DNA from: Gammaproteobacteria bacterium
GTDB lineage: Bacteria > Pseudomonadota > Gammaproteobacteria > UBA6429 > Thiohalophilaceae
Assembly: GCA_022712915.1 (NCBI GenBank)
Contig: JAFLJQ010000205.1
Location: forward strand, 1 to 64,000
DNA length: 64,000 nucleotides
Reading direction: 5' to 3'
Below, piece by piece: positions 1-7,889 of the stretch. The stretch's first letter is position 1; the number at the start of each line of letters is the position of its first letter. A program made the translations under genes and the position numbers. Below the pieces are notes generated by a model. It was not told the origin of the DNA. It ran no database searches and worked only from the letters and a program-made list of their open reading frames with translations.

Positions 1-696
1 ATCCGTCAGGACAAGCGAGTCATCAACAAGGCGATCTATCTGGCGCTGGGGATCAACCTAGAGGGTCACAAAGAGTTATTGGGGATGTGGTTGTCTGAGA
101 ACGAGGGTGCAAAATTCTGGTTGTCGATTTTAACCGAGTTACAAAATCGGGGTATCAAAGATATCTTCATTTCCTGTGTCGACGGCTTAAAAGGCTTCCC
201 AGAGGCGATTAATACCGCCTACCCTAATACCAAAGTACAACTTTGTATCGTGCACATGGTGCGTAATTCACTCCGTTTTGTATCCTGGAAAGATCGTAAG
301 GCGGTGGCCACAGACCTCAAAAAAATATATTCATCCCTAACGGTAGAAGAAGCTGAACGGGAGCTCACTCATTTTGGTGAGAGCTGGGATATGAAATACG
401 CCGCTATCTCAAAATCATGGAATGAATGCTGGCCCAATTTAATCACGCTTTTTGACTACCCAGATGAAATCCGAAAAGTTATCTATACCACTAATGCGAT
501 TGAGTCCCTAAACAGCGGGATCCGTAAAGCGATCAAAAATCGAAAAATATTCCCTCATGACAATTCAGCATTGAAGGTGGTTTGGTTGGCCATTCAATCA
601 GCATCAAAAAAATGGACGATGCCACTTCATCATTGGAATTTTGCACTGAATCGGTTTATGCTTGAATATCAGGGCCGGTTACCGAGAGGTTTCTAG
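1..696 (+). CDS. IS256-family transposase, C-terminal part (cut by window edge)
   Basis: The frame is open from base 1, so the gene begins outside the window; the TTG at 79 is not a real start. The product is a DDE transposase of the IS256 (Mutator-like) family that would cut and paste its own element. Visible family marks are NKAIYLALG near the left edge, VDGLKGFPEAI (second catalytic Asp), CIVHMVRNS and TTNAIESLN (catalytic Glu). The first catalytic Asp must lie upstream and cannot be checked. The C-terminus (RLPRGF) looks complete. No frameshift is visible, so the copy may be intact. Confidence 0.93.
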   Translation: MRQDKRVINKAIYLALGINLEGHKELLGMWLSENEGAKFWLSILTELQNRGIKDIFISCVDGLKGFPEAINTAYPNTKVQLCIVHMVRNSLRFVSWKDRKAVATDLKKIYSSLTVEEAERELTHFGESWDMKYAAISKSWNECWPNLITLFDYPDEIRKVIYTTNAIESLNSGIRKAIKNRKIFPHDNSALKVVWLAIQSASKKWTMPLHHWNFALNRFMLEYQGRLPRGF

Positions 697-738
697 CATT
701 GACCAACCGGGCAGTTACACAGAATTATTTACAGGGTC
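1..738 (+). mobile_element. IS256-family insertion sequence, right part with putative terminal inverted repeat
   Basis: The transposase gene is followed by about 40 bases that resemble the right end of IS256-family elements: CAGTTACACAGAATTATTTA at about 712-731, then CAGGGTC. The inverted repeat probably covers about 708-738. The left end and the target duplication lie outside the window, so the exact boundary is inferred. The element sits upstream of the rhodanese lipoprotein gene. Confidence 0.75.
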
Positions 739-1014
739 AAAAGGCATGAAAAAACACTTAATAAATTGTTTAAATATCAGGGCAAAATAGGCTTATGTCA
801 TTTGAGCAAAAACGGTTCGTTGTTTAATTTAATGCCAGGTTATGCGCAACATAGCATTAATGTTTCGGTGTTAGATCTTAAATCGTGCAGTCATTGCTCC
901 CCCTGTCCGCAAGTTTCATTATGTTTCCATTTGAAGGCTGTTTTTGTGGGGGAATTGTGCCAAAATTCAGGTCTTAATTTTCCTGTTATTTGATTGCTTG
1001 ACGGAGTGTTTGCT

Positions 1015-1428
1015 GTGAGTTTACGTTTTTTTACCTTGCTGTTATTCGTTTTTGGTTTATTCGCTTGTTCGGAACCGCCTTATACTAACCTGGATAATAA
1101 AGAGTTGCAGACCTTGCTCTCAGAGGGGGTGCCTATTTTTGATGTACGTCGACCGGATGAGTGGCGACAGACGGGTGTGATTAAGGACAGTCAACTGTTA
1201 ACCTTTGTTGATGGTCGAGGTCGCGTGATAGAGGATTTTATGCCGCGATTGACCCAGGCCGTGGGGAAGGATGATCCGGTGATTCTCATTTGCCGGACGG
1301 GCAATCGGACATCGCAACTGGCAAGACATCTTGTCGAGAAGATGGGTTACACCAAAGTCTATAATGTAAAAGACGGTATTACAAAATGGGCGCGTGAAGG
1401 TTTGCCTGTGAGTCGTGTGGGTGGTTAA
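1015..1428 (+). CDS. Rhodanese-domain lipoprotein
   Basis: A small single-domain rhodanese, probably a periplasmic lipoprotein handling sulfane sulfur or serving as a sulfur carrier. The GTG at 1015 is preferred over the upstream TTG at 994 because ACGGAG lies at 1001-1006, eight bases before it. The N-terminus is a lipoprotein signal ending in a lipobox (GLFAC, Cys at about residue 18). The rhodanese fold shows FDVRRPDEW and the active-site loop CRTGNRTS with its catalytic Cys. It stands alone between the IS element and a convergent gene, with a strong terminator downstream. The physiological substrate cannot be deduced. Confidence 0.85.
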   Translation: MSLRFFTLLLFVFGLFACSEPPYTNLDNKELQTLLSEGVPIFDVRRPDEWRQTGVIKDSQLLTFVDGRGRVIEDFMPRLTQAVGKDDPVILICRTGNRTSQLARHLVEKMGYTKVYNVKDGITKWAREGLPVSRVGG

Positions 1429-1533
1429 GCTCTACTATGCGAGTTTGCGCATGTAGAAATGTACCATGATTTTTGACGGGGTGTTGAATTCGTCGAATGC
1501 TTCGTTTTATTGAGTTCCCTTTTGTTTTTATGT

Positions 1534-1565
1534 AAAAAAAGGAGGCGCTATGCGCCTCCTTTTTG
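1534..1565. terminator. Bidirectional intrinsic terminator
   Basis: A perfect 8-bp stem (GGAGGCGC at 1541-1548 and GCGCCTCC at 1552-1559) with a TAT loop. Seven A residues precede it and a T-run follows, so it can work on both strands. It separates the rhodanese gene from the convergent alkC-like gene. Confidence 0.9.
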
Positions 1566-1719
1566 TCTTCATAACCTGTACCGTTACATTACGGTATAAC
1601 ATCTAGTTCAATTGTAACCGCTAAAATAGATATTAAATTTGATATGTCAGCTATTAACGCTGTTTCTTATTTCGGGCGTGTTTAAGTTGGTGTTCGGCCA
1701 ACGGATTGTTTTTGTTTCA

Positions 1720-2850
1720 TTACGGCATTATCAATTGAAAATCAGCCTTGGCTACTGAGATGCCATTGACCATAATTTCCACGGTATGTAAGCCCGGGTA
1801 ATATACGCGAGTGGTGATTTTTTTGATGGCATGGTTTTTTGTTGAGGTGAGTGTTTTTTTAGCGGGCAGTGTTGTTGTTCGCCATTTGAATACTTTTGGC
1901 GATGTCTTGCCGCTGGCCTTCTGGTGGTGAATGATGTAGTCAATCATTAAGGCTTGGTCTTTGTTCAAGTCTGAGCTAATGCTCAGCGTAAACTGCAAGG
2001 CGTCACCAAATACAACTTTGGGTGTTAATATGTCGATACTTGTTGGTTTAATCTTTGGTGGTTTGAAACCTAATACCCGTAATGTTTTTTTATGACCACT
2101 TTTGATTAACGTCCGGCAGGCATGTCGAATTAATTTTTTGCGTTCCTGGCTCGCCCCTTGTATCCACCGAGCCGCAATTTCTGCCACGAGATCAGGGTGA
2201 TCTTTGGCAATATCATTTAGGTTGTTTGCAACCGAACGTCGTACATATTCTTCTTTGTCATCTTTAAGCCGTTCCAGTAACTTGATAACCGGTGCGGGGT
2301 CTTTGATGAAAATAGGTAAGCTCATTGCCCAGGGGAGCCGTGGCCGGATTCCTTCAGACACTAATCGGCGTACATGTCGATTGTCATCAGTCGTCCAGGT
2401 TTTCAATACGGATAATGTTTTTTTTGGAAATTTCAGGATAAAAAAACGAATCCCAAATTCGGATGACATACGTTTGGTTATTTCCTTGAACAGCGTCATC
2501 GATAAATCAAAGTGATCATGTCCATGTAGTCCCACATAGTGTGTCAGTGACATGACTGCCCAACCGGTAATACCCGTAGCATCCTTTGTATCTGTGGAAA
2601 TAGTATCGTCTGACGGAGAGCCTAGACTGGTGAGTATGATTTTGCTCGCTTTTTTAAAATCTGTCGGGAGATACTCCACCATGGTTTCAGTGATTTGCTC
2701 AGTACGTGCTTTTAATTCAAGTGAATTTAGATTTTTTGTGGCTGCGGATACAAATCCTTTGCGATCAAATTTAGGCCATTGCTTATGAAAATGCGTTGCC
2801 ATGTCCTGAATAACGTCTTTGTTCAGTAAATTTTTAAAAGGCTCTGTCAT
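1720..2850 (-). CDS. alkC: AlkC-type DNA alkylation repair glycosylase with C-terminal Ig-like domain
   Basis: A HEAT-like-repeat DNA glycosylase of the AlkC/AlkD superfamily, which excises alkylated bases such as 3-methyladenine without base flipping. The likely start is the ATG at 2850 (MTEPFKNLL), with AGAGGA just upstream; the longer reading from 2904 has no comparable ribosome site. Residues about 1-260 are helical repeats, with family-typical MTEPFKNLLN at the N-terminus, HYVGLHGHDHFDLS in the middle and a helix rich in Arg (DDNRHVRRLVSEG). The last 100 residues are beta-rich and fit the Ig-like domain known on some Pseudomonas-type AlkC enzymes. It is monocistronic and convergent with the rhodanese gene. 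Confidence 0.85.
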   Translation of the reverse strand: MTEPFKNLLNKDVIQDMATHFHKQWPKFDRKGFVSAATKNLNSLELKARTEQITETMVEYLPTDFKKASKIILTSLGSPSDDTISTDTKDATGITGWAVMSLTHYVGLHGHDHFDLSMTLFKEITKRMSSEFGIRFFILKFPKKTLSVLKTWTTDDNRHVRRLVSEGIRPRLPWAMSLPIFIKDPAPVIKLLERLKDDKEEYVRRSVANNLNDIAKDHPDLVAEIAARWIQGASQERKKLIRHACRTLIKSGHKKTLRVLGFKPPKIKPTSIDILTPKVVFGDALQFTLSISSDLNKDQALMIDYIIHHQKASGKTSPKVFKWRTTTLPAKKTLTSTKNHAIKKITTRVYYPGLHTVEIMVNGISVAKADFQLIMP

Positions 2851-3165
2851 GTGGTCCTCTTTTTTGATGGGCTCTGCGCATAAGGTGTTGAGTAAAGATA
2901 TCAATCATAGCAATGCCTTACTGACAGCATTATGTCAGTAGAAAATATATGAGGTGCGCTTTTTTTGTTATGCCTAATGACCAGGAACCTTGTCAGATAT
3001 TTGGGATAAGACGTATTTAAATATATAGTTAATTCAATAGGTTAATGGTTGGTTATGGCTTTTGTTTGGGGTGTTGCTAAGTTGACTGTCCCGTTAACCT
3101 GTTTTAACTTTGGCCCATTTTTGGCTTGAATCAGCAGGGGGGATCAATCTTGGTATGAAAGTGAA
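2851..3165. other. Intergenic stretch, no feature recognised
   Basis: This 315-base gap holds the presumed promoter of the alkC-like gene and the 3' region of the TPR gene, both on the minus strand. It is AT-rich with no convincing open frame, RNA gene or repeat. Confidence 0.5.
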
Positions 3166-3540
3166 TCAGGCTTCTAGGTCTTTGATGATGCTCATGTATT
3201 GCTCGATAGTTTCTTTCTCGGTTTCTTTGTCGGCATGTTTCATGAAGCGTTTTATTTCTTCGAGTGCTTCTTCGTGACGAGTCAGCTTCCATAGGGTGTT
3301 AAACAGTGCGATGGAGTATTCGCCTTTGCCGGGGGCCTCCAGAACCAGACGCTCAAATACCATTTCTGCTTCGGTGTATTTTGCCAGGCTAAAGTAAGCG
3401 CCCCCTAACATGATGAGAGCGGTCTGGTTATTGGGGTCGGTCTTTAATAGTTCCAGCAAACTCAGCCGGGCATCGTCATGTTTGCCGGTTTCAGTTAGTT
3501 CACGGGCTTGCTTGAGGATTAGTTGGGTATCTTGTGTCAT
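3166..3540 (-). CDS. Small tetratricopeptide-repeat protein
   Basis: A 124-residue protein made of about three TPR units. Repeat signatures are LELLKTDPNNQTALIMLGGAYFS and AEMVFERLVLEAP. There is no signal peptide or membrane segment, so it is probably cytoplasmic and mediates protein-protein contacts. It is transcribed divergently from polA. No specific partner can be inferred. Confidence 0.75.
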   Translation of the reverse strand: MTQDTQLILKQARELTETGKHDDARLSLLELLKTDPNNQTALIMLGGAYFSLAKYTEAEMVFERLVLEAPGKGEYSIALFNTLWKLTRHEEALEEIKRFMKHADKETEKETIEQYMSIIKDLEA

Positions 3541-3624
3541 TCGGTTATTCAGTCTTGGTTTTATTGGCGGGGCGATAGTATAAAACGCATGGGGGGAGAA
3601 TGCATTGTTGAAAATAGCCCTTGC

Positions 3625-3662
3625 TTAAGGGCACCTTTAAAAATCCACTGAAGTAGTGCTTG
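3625..3662 (+). repeat. Solo end of the TTAAGGG-type MITE
   Basis: About 38 bases match the left end of the complete element at 44981-45154: TTAAGGG, then CCTTTAAAAATCCACTGAAG and CAGTGCT-like sequence. No second end is visible nearby, so this is a degenerate remnant upstream of polA. Confidence 0.6.
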
Positions 3663-3775
3663 GGTCTCTTACATTGTGTGGGGGGAGGCTGGATATGGGG
3701 GATACATGAAATTGCCGATTAAGTCTGTGTTAATATTTCGTTCCCATACATATATAGAGTGAAGTTGTTTTGTCC

Positions 3776-6547
3776 ATGTCTCATCATCAAAAAGCCCCTT
3801 TTGTCCTGGTTGATGGATCATCCTATTTGTTCCGCGCCTATCACGCCATTCCTGAAATGAATAATTCGAAAGGGGAGCCGACTAACGCCATTTTTGGTGT
3901 GGTGAATATGTTGCGTCGCCTGATAGCCGATTATGGCCCGGAGCATGTGGTGGTGGTGTTTGATGCCAAGGGCAAGACCTTTCGTAATGATATGTATCCA
4001 GAATATAAGGCCAACCGGCCGCCTATGGCGGAGGATCTGGTCAGTCAGATTGCGCCAATCCACGAACTGGTGCAGGCCATGGGCCTGCCTTTGTTGTGTG
4101 TGCCGGGTGTCGAGGCCGATGATGTGATCGGTACCCTTGCGGCACAGGCCACGGAACTGGGCATGGATGCGGTGGTCTCGACCGGTGATAAGGACATGGC
4201 ACAATTGGTCAATCAGCATATCTCACTGGTCAATACCATGACCAATACCACGATGGATCGTGATGGGGTGGTGGCAAAGTTCGGTGTGCCGCCAGAGCGG
4301 ATCATCGATTATTTGACGCTGATCGGCGATACCGTGGATAACGTGCCCGGTGTGCCCAAGGTGGGCCCGAAGACGGCGGTGAAATGGCTGGCGCAATATG
4401 ACAATCTGGATGAAATCATGGCTCATGCCGATGAGTTCAAGGGCAAGGTGGGGGAATATTTGCGCGACAGTTTGGGACAACTGCCGCTGTCTCGTGCGCT
4501 GGTGACCATCAAATGTGATGTCGAGCTTGATGAAAGTCCTGAGACCCTTAAATCCAGACCAGCGGATAAGGAAAAATTGATCGAGCTGTTCAAACACTTT
4601 GAATTTAAGAGCTGGTTAAAGGAAGTGTTGGGTGACAGCAGTGCGACCTCGCCCGCTCTGAAATCCTCCCCGGAACCCTCCCCCGAACCCGCAGCGGAAG
4701 CACAAACGGATGCCTTTGCGGCGGAAAAACAAGCGGTATCAGGAGACTATACGACCCTTTTTACGGACAGTGAACTGCAAGACTGGGTGAAAAAACTCGA
4801 ACAGGCCGAGCTGTTTGCCTTTGATTTGGAAACGACCAGCCTTAATTATATGCAGGCTGAGATTGTCGGCTTGTCTTTTGCGGTGGAGGCCGGGAAAGCG
4901 GCTTATCTACCGGTGGCCCATGATTATATGGATGCCCCGTCGCAATTGAGTCGTGATGCTGTTTTAGCGGCCTTTAAACCCTTGCTGGAGGATCCCAGGC
5001 GGAAAAAGCTTGGCCAGAACCTTAAATATGATATGAGCGTGCTCGCGCGGTATGGTATTAATATGCAAGGTATTGCCTTCGACAGCATGTTGGAGTCTTA
5101 CGTGTTGGACAGCACCGCTAATCGCCATGACATGGATACTTTGGCCCTTAAGTACCTGGGTCACAAGACGATTCATTTTGAAGATATTGCCGGTAAGGGG
5201 GTCAAGCAACTGACCTTCAATCAGATTAGTCTCGATCTGGCGGCTCCTTATGCAGCGGAAGATGCCGATGTGACCCTGCAATTGCATGAAAGTCTCTGGC
5301 CACGTTTGCAGGCCATCCCTAGCTTGCAAAAGATATTTGAGGAGATCGAGCTGCCCTTGCTGCCGGTGTTATCGAATATTGAACGTTGCGGCGTATTGAT
5401 CGATAGCAAATTGCTCAAGGAACAAAGTCTGTCGTTAAGTAAGCGACTGCTGGAATTGGAAAAAGAGGCCTTTGATGCGGCGGGACAGGAGTTCAATCTT
5501 AGTTCGCCAAAACAGATCCAGGCCATTTTGTTTGAGAAGCAGGGTTTGCCGGTGATTTCCAAAACGCCCAAGGGACAGCCTTCGACGGCGGAATCCGTTC
5601 TTCAGGAGCTGGCCCAGGATTATCCCTTGCCGAAGCTTCTTCTCGAACATCGTAGTCTGAACAAACTCAAGTCAACCTATACTGATAAGTTGCCACTGAT
5701 GGTCGATAAGGATACCGGCCGGGTGCATACCTCTTATCATCAGGCTGTGGCGGCCACCGGCCGATTGTCATCATCGGATCCGAATCTGCAAAATATACCG
5801 ATTCGCAGCGAAGAAGGGCGCAAGATCCGCAAGGCGTTTATTGCCCCACAAGGATTCAAACTCATCGCGGCGGATTATTCTCAAATTGAGCTGCGTATCA
5901 TGGCCCATCTTTCTGAAGATGAAGGTCTGCTCAAGGCCTTTGCCAGTGGCCTGGATGTTCACCGAGCCACGGCTGCCGAGGTGTTTGGCGCTGAACCTGA
6001 TGAGGTGACGGCGGAGCAGCGCCGCTCGGCCAAGGCGATTAACTTCGGGTTGATTTACGGCATGTCGGCCTTTGGTCTGGCCAAACAACTGGATATTTCA
6101 CGTACTGAGGCACAGGCGTATGTGGATCTCTATTTTGAACGCTATCCCGGCGTGAAGGCTTACATGGAACAAATGCGGGCGTTGGCTAAGGCTCAGGGCT
6201 ATGTCGAAACCGTGTTTGGTCGTCGCCTGTATATTCCTGATATCAATGCCAGTAATGCGCAACGACGCCAATATGCCGAACGCACGGCCATCAATGCCCC
6301 CATGCAGGGCACGGCAGCCGATATTATTAAATTGGCGATGATTTCGCTGCAAACGCAGATTCAAGTTCGGCTGTTGCCTGTCAAAATGATCATGCAGGTG
6401 CACGATGAGCTGGTCTTTGAGGTTGCAGATGGTCAGCTTGATATGGCTATTGCCTTGATCCGGCAAGAAATGGAGCAGGCGGCCTGTTTGAAGGTGCCTT
6501 TGCTGGTTGATATTGGTGTGGGTGATAACTGGGATGAGGCACATTAG
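3776..6547 (+). CDS. polA: DNA polymerase I
   Basis: Full-length PolA (923 residues from ATG 3776; a TTG six bases upstream is possible) for Okazaki-fragment maturation and repair synthesis. The 5'-nuclease domain begins at LVDGSSYLFRAYHA and carries the Asp-rich VEADDVIGT and STGDKDMAQL. The 3'-5' exonuclease looks active: FDLETTSLN, GQNLKYDMSVLA and the AAEDADVTLQLHE segment keep the metal ligands. The polymerase has motif A DYSQIELR (about residue 700), motif B RRSAKAINFGLIYG and motif C MQVHDELVFEV. A Pro/Glu/Ala-rich linker of about 40 residues separates the nuclease and exonuclease domains. The first small RNA promoter follows its stop codon by about 45 bases. Confidence 0.97.
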   Translation: MSHHQKAPFVLVDGSSYLFRAYHAIPEMNNSKGEPTNAIFGVVNMLRRLIADYGPEHVVVVFDAKGKTFRNDMYPEYKANRPPMAEDLVSQIAPIHELVQAMGLPLLCVPGVEADDVIGTLAAQATELGMDAVVSTGDKDMAQLVNQHISLVNTMTNTTMDRDGVVAKFGVPPERIIDYLTLIGDTVDNVPGVPKVGPKTAVKWLAQYDNLDEIMAHADEFKGKVGEYLRDSLGQLPLSRALVTIKCDVELDESPETLKSRPADKEKLIELFKHFEFKSWLKEVLGDSSATSPALKSSPEPSPEPAAEAQTDAFAAEKQAVSGDYTTLFTDSELQDWVKKLEQAELFAFDLETTSLNYMQAEIVGLSFAVEAGKAAYLPVAHDYMDAPSQLSRDAVLAAFKPLLEDPRRKKLGQNLKYDMSVLARYGINMQGIAFDSMLESYVLDSTANRHDMDTLALKYLGHKTIHFEDIAGKGVKQLTFNQISLDLAAPYAAEDADVTLQLHESLWPRLQAIPSLQKIFEEIELPLLPVLSNIERCGVLIDSKLLKEQSLSLSKRLLELEKEAFDAAGQEFNLSSPKQIQAILFEKQGLPVISKTPKGQPSTAESVLQELAQDYPLPKLLLEHRSLNKLKSTYTDKLPLMVDKDTGRVHTSYHQAVAATGRLSSSDPNLQNIPIRSEEGRKIRKAFIAPQGFKLIAADYSQIELRIMAHLSEDEGLLKAFASGLDVHRATAAEVFGAEPDEVTAEQRRSAKAINFGLIYGMSAFGLAKQLDISRTEAQAYVDLYFERYPGVKAYMEQMRALAKAQGYVETVFGRRLYIPDINASNAQRRQYAERTAINAPMQGTAADIIKLAMISLQTQIQVRLLPVKMIMQVHDELVFEVADGQLDMAIALIRQEMEQAACLKVPLLVDIGVGDNWDEAH

Positions 6548-6594
6548 AAATTTACGGATGAATTTTCCCGTATGAAAAAAGTTGTCTATGTGCT

Positions 6595-6621
6595 GAACTT
6601 TTTCAGGATTGGTAAGTCTTA
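6595..6621 (+). promoter_or_regulatory. Sigma-E (RpoE/AlgU)-like promoter of small RNA 1
   Basis: GAACTT (6595-6600), 16 bases, then TCTTA (6617-6621). GAACTT is the sigma-E -35 consensus; TCTTA differs by one base from TCTGA/TCTAA. The spacing is identical in all four units. Predicted transcription start is near A6627. Confidence 0.6.
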
Positions 6622-6626
6622 GCATT

Positions 6627-6735
6627 ACGGTATCCTCCATACCTTCTTAGACGGAAGAATATCATTCGGTAACTCTCCAGCTGAATGTTTAATTTGTCCC
6701 GGTAATCAGCTTAAATGCTATGGCCGGGTTTTTTT
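6627..6735 (+). ncRNA. Putative small RNA 1 of the polA-engB array
   Basis: Predicted transcript of about 109 nt with three hairpins. Hairpin 1 pairs GGTAT (6629-6633) with ATACC (6639-6643) around a CCTCC loop, which could pair with Shine-Dalgarno sequences. Hairpin 2 pairs 6663-6670 with 6680-6687 around AACTCTCCA. The terminator starts with CCCGG at 6698, closes with CCGGG at 6728 and is followed by seven T. It contains no convincing open frame. Its position after polA corresponds to Spot 42 and ErsA, but I see no direct sequence match to Spot 42. Start and structure are inferred; expression is untested. Confidence 0.65.
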
Positions 6736-6915
6736 ATTTCGGGTTTAATAAGGATGTGAAGGGTTCTAAATGAGGTTCAGTTTGCCGGTGATTTATTGCG
6801 GCAATCTTTAATGTTATAGATTTGGCTTTGAAAAATAACCGGGGGAATTGTCTGTTTCTCTCACTAGAATATTTGCTGCTGAATTTTTCCGGATTAAAAA
6901 AATTATTTATACGCT

Positions 6916-6942
6916 GAACTTTTTCAGGATTGGTATGTCTTA
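6916..6942 (+). promoter_or_regulatory. Sigma-E-like promoter of small RNA 2
   Basis: GAACTT at 6916-6921, a 16-base spacer and TCTTA at 6938-6942. The predicted start is near A6948. An AT-rich tract (GGATTAAAAAAATTATTTAT) lies upstream, where an UP element would be expected. Confidence 0.6.
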
Positions 6943-6947
6943 GCATT

Positions 6948-7057
6948 ACGGTATCCTCCCTTGCCTCTTTCGCCGGCAGAATATCATTCGGTACCTCTCC
7001 AGCTTCCTGTTTAATTTGTCCCGGTCATCAGCTTAAATGCTATGACCGGGTTTTTTT
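6948..7057 (+). ncRNA. Putative small RNA 2 of the array
   Basis: Predicted transcript of about 110 nt. Hairpin 1 is weaker than in copies 1 and 3: GGTA pairs with TGCC around TCCTCCCT, still exposing CCTCC. The second hairpin is broken here, because the 3' arm reads CTTCCTG instead of CTGAATG. The terminator is strong: CCCGGTCAT pairs perfectly with ATGACCGGG (7020-7050), with an inner AGC/GCT step and seven T residues. This copy could be drifting or specialised. Confidence 0.6.
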
Positions 7058-7239
7058 ATTTCGGATTTAATTAAGGATGTGAAGGGTTCTAAATGAGGGT
7101 TCAGTTTGCCGATGATTTATTGCAACAATCTTTAACATTATAGATTTGGCTTTGAAAAATAACCGGGGGAATTGTCTGTTTCTCTCACTAGAATATTTGC
7201 GGCTGAATTTTTCCGGATTAAAAAAATTATTTATGCGAT

Positions 7240-7266
7240 GAACTTTTTCAGGATTGGTAAGTCTTA
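7240..7266 (+). promoter_or_regulatory. Sigma-E-like promoter of small RNA 3
   Basis: GAACTT at 7240-7245, a 16-base spacer and TCTTA at 7262-7266. The base before GAACTT differs from the other copies (GAT instead of GCT), while both boxes are unchanged. Predicted start is near A7272. Confidence 0.6.
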
Positions 7267-7271
7267 GCATT

Positions 7272-7380
7272 ACGGTATCCTCCATGCCTCTTTAGACGGA
7301 AGAATATCATTCGGTAACTCTCCAGCTGAATGTTTAATTTGTCCCGGTCATCAGCTTAAATGCTATGACCGGGTTTTTTT
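7272..7380 (+). ncRNA. Putative small RNA 3 of the array
   Basis: Predicted transcript of about 109 nt, close to copy 1. Hairpin 1 pairs GGTAT (7274-7278) with ATGCC (7284-7288), keeping the stem through a G-U pair, around loop CCTCC (7279-7283). Hairpin 2 is the same as in copy 1. The terminator runs from 7343 and ends with a T-run at 7374-7380, with a perfect 9-bp outer stem. No protein-coding frame is apparent on the plus strand. Confidence 0.65.
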
Positions 7381-7508
7381 ATTTCAGATTTAATTAAGGA
7401 TGTGATGGGTTATAAATGAGGTTCAGCTTGCCTGCAATTCATAGTAAGAATTTTTAATATTATGGATTTGGTTTTTAGCCTTGCGGAGTACATGGATATT
7501 TTTTGCAG

Positions 7509-7540
7509 TGAAGCGTGGGGTTATATGGGCCCACGCTTCA
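7509..7540. repeat. Inverted repeat inserted in unit 4 leader
   Basis: A perfect 11-bp inverted repeat, TGAAGCGTGGG (7509-7519) and CCCACGCTTCA (7530-7540), sits in the leader of unit 4 and accounts for part of its extra length compared with units 2 and 3. It is not followed by a T-run, so it is not an obvious terminator. It could be an operator or a small inserted hairpin. Confidence 0.6.
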
Positions 7541-7616
7541 AATACTATTGCAGAGTGAAGGCTTATTCGGGATTTGTGGCTGAGTTTTTTTGGATTAAAA
7601 AAATTATATTTCTACT

Positions 7617-7643
7617 GAACTTTTTTGAGCCTGGTGAGTCTTA
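7617..7643 (+). promoter_or_regulatory. Sigma-E-like promoter of small RNA 4
   Basis: GAACTT at 7617-7622, a 16-base spacer and TCTTA at 7639-7643. The spacer has changed at several bases compared with copies 1-3 but keeps its length, and both boxes are intact, which suggests selection on the promoter. Predicted start is near 7649. Confidence 0.6.
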
Positions 7644-7648
7644 TGACT

Positions 7649-7765
7649 TGCGGCATCCCTCCGTAACCCGCATCTTGTTAGGCGGGTAGAAATCATTCAG
7701 TTATTCCCCAGCTGAATGTTTAATTTTCCCGGTCATAAGCTGAAATGCAATGACCGGGTTTTTTT
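7649..7765 (+). ncRNA. Putative small RNA 4 of the array (diverged)
   Basis: Predicted transcript of about 117 nt. The 5' part has changed to CGGCATCCCTCCG, so CCTCC remains accessible. Its neighbourhood can fold through TGCGG/CCGCA or through CCCGC/GCGGG (about 7667-7686). Hairpin 2 is better paired than in copy 1: CATTCAG (7694-7700) with CTGAATG (7712-7718), a G-U to A-U change, with a TATTCCCCA loop. The terminator has CCCGGTCAT at 7728 pairing with ATGACCGGG ending at 7758, then seven T. Confidence 0.6.
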
Positions 7766-7889
7766 ATTTTGGGTTTGATAAGGACGTGAAGGGTTTTAAA
7801 TAAGGATTCAGTTTAGCTATAATTTATTGTAACAATCTTTAACATCATGGATACAGACAGCGATTGATATTTGTCTAGACTGTGTAGTG

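Larger units (their letters stand above)
6553..7860 (+). repeat. Tandem long repeat (four units plus partial fifth) carrying small RNA genes
   Basis: The interval between polA and engB is built of direct repeats. Taking terminator ends as borders, units end at 6735, 7057, 7380 and 7765, giving periods of about 322, 323 and 385. The first unit is present only in its 3' half. After 7766 the upstream part of a fifth unit is recognisable to about 7850, then sequence diverges. Each full unit has a leader (GGATGTGAAGGGTT, then AATCTTTAA), a promoter-like GAACTT-N16-TCTTA, a short transcribed segment and an intrinsic terminator. Units 2 and 3 are nearly identical over long stretches; unit 4 is more divergent and carries an extra inverted repeat. 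Confidence 0.9.

Noticed and set aside
766-993. 75-residue open frame just before the rhodanese gene
   Set aside because: No ribosome site, Cys-rich composition without a domain pattern, and it spans the expected promoter region; probably chance.
6734-7285. Minus-strand open frames of about 70 residues repeated in the small RNA array (NPEKV and HRQTEP in common)
   Set aside because: They repeat only because the DNA repeats; they run across the promoter and terminator of the plus-strand units, and lack ribosome sites and reliable starts.
6553-7860. CRISPR array
   Set aside because: Repeat period is 320-385 bp and the repeated part is long and variable; there are no short repeats with unique spacers and no cas genes.
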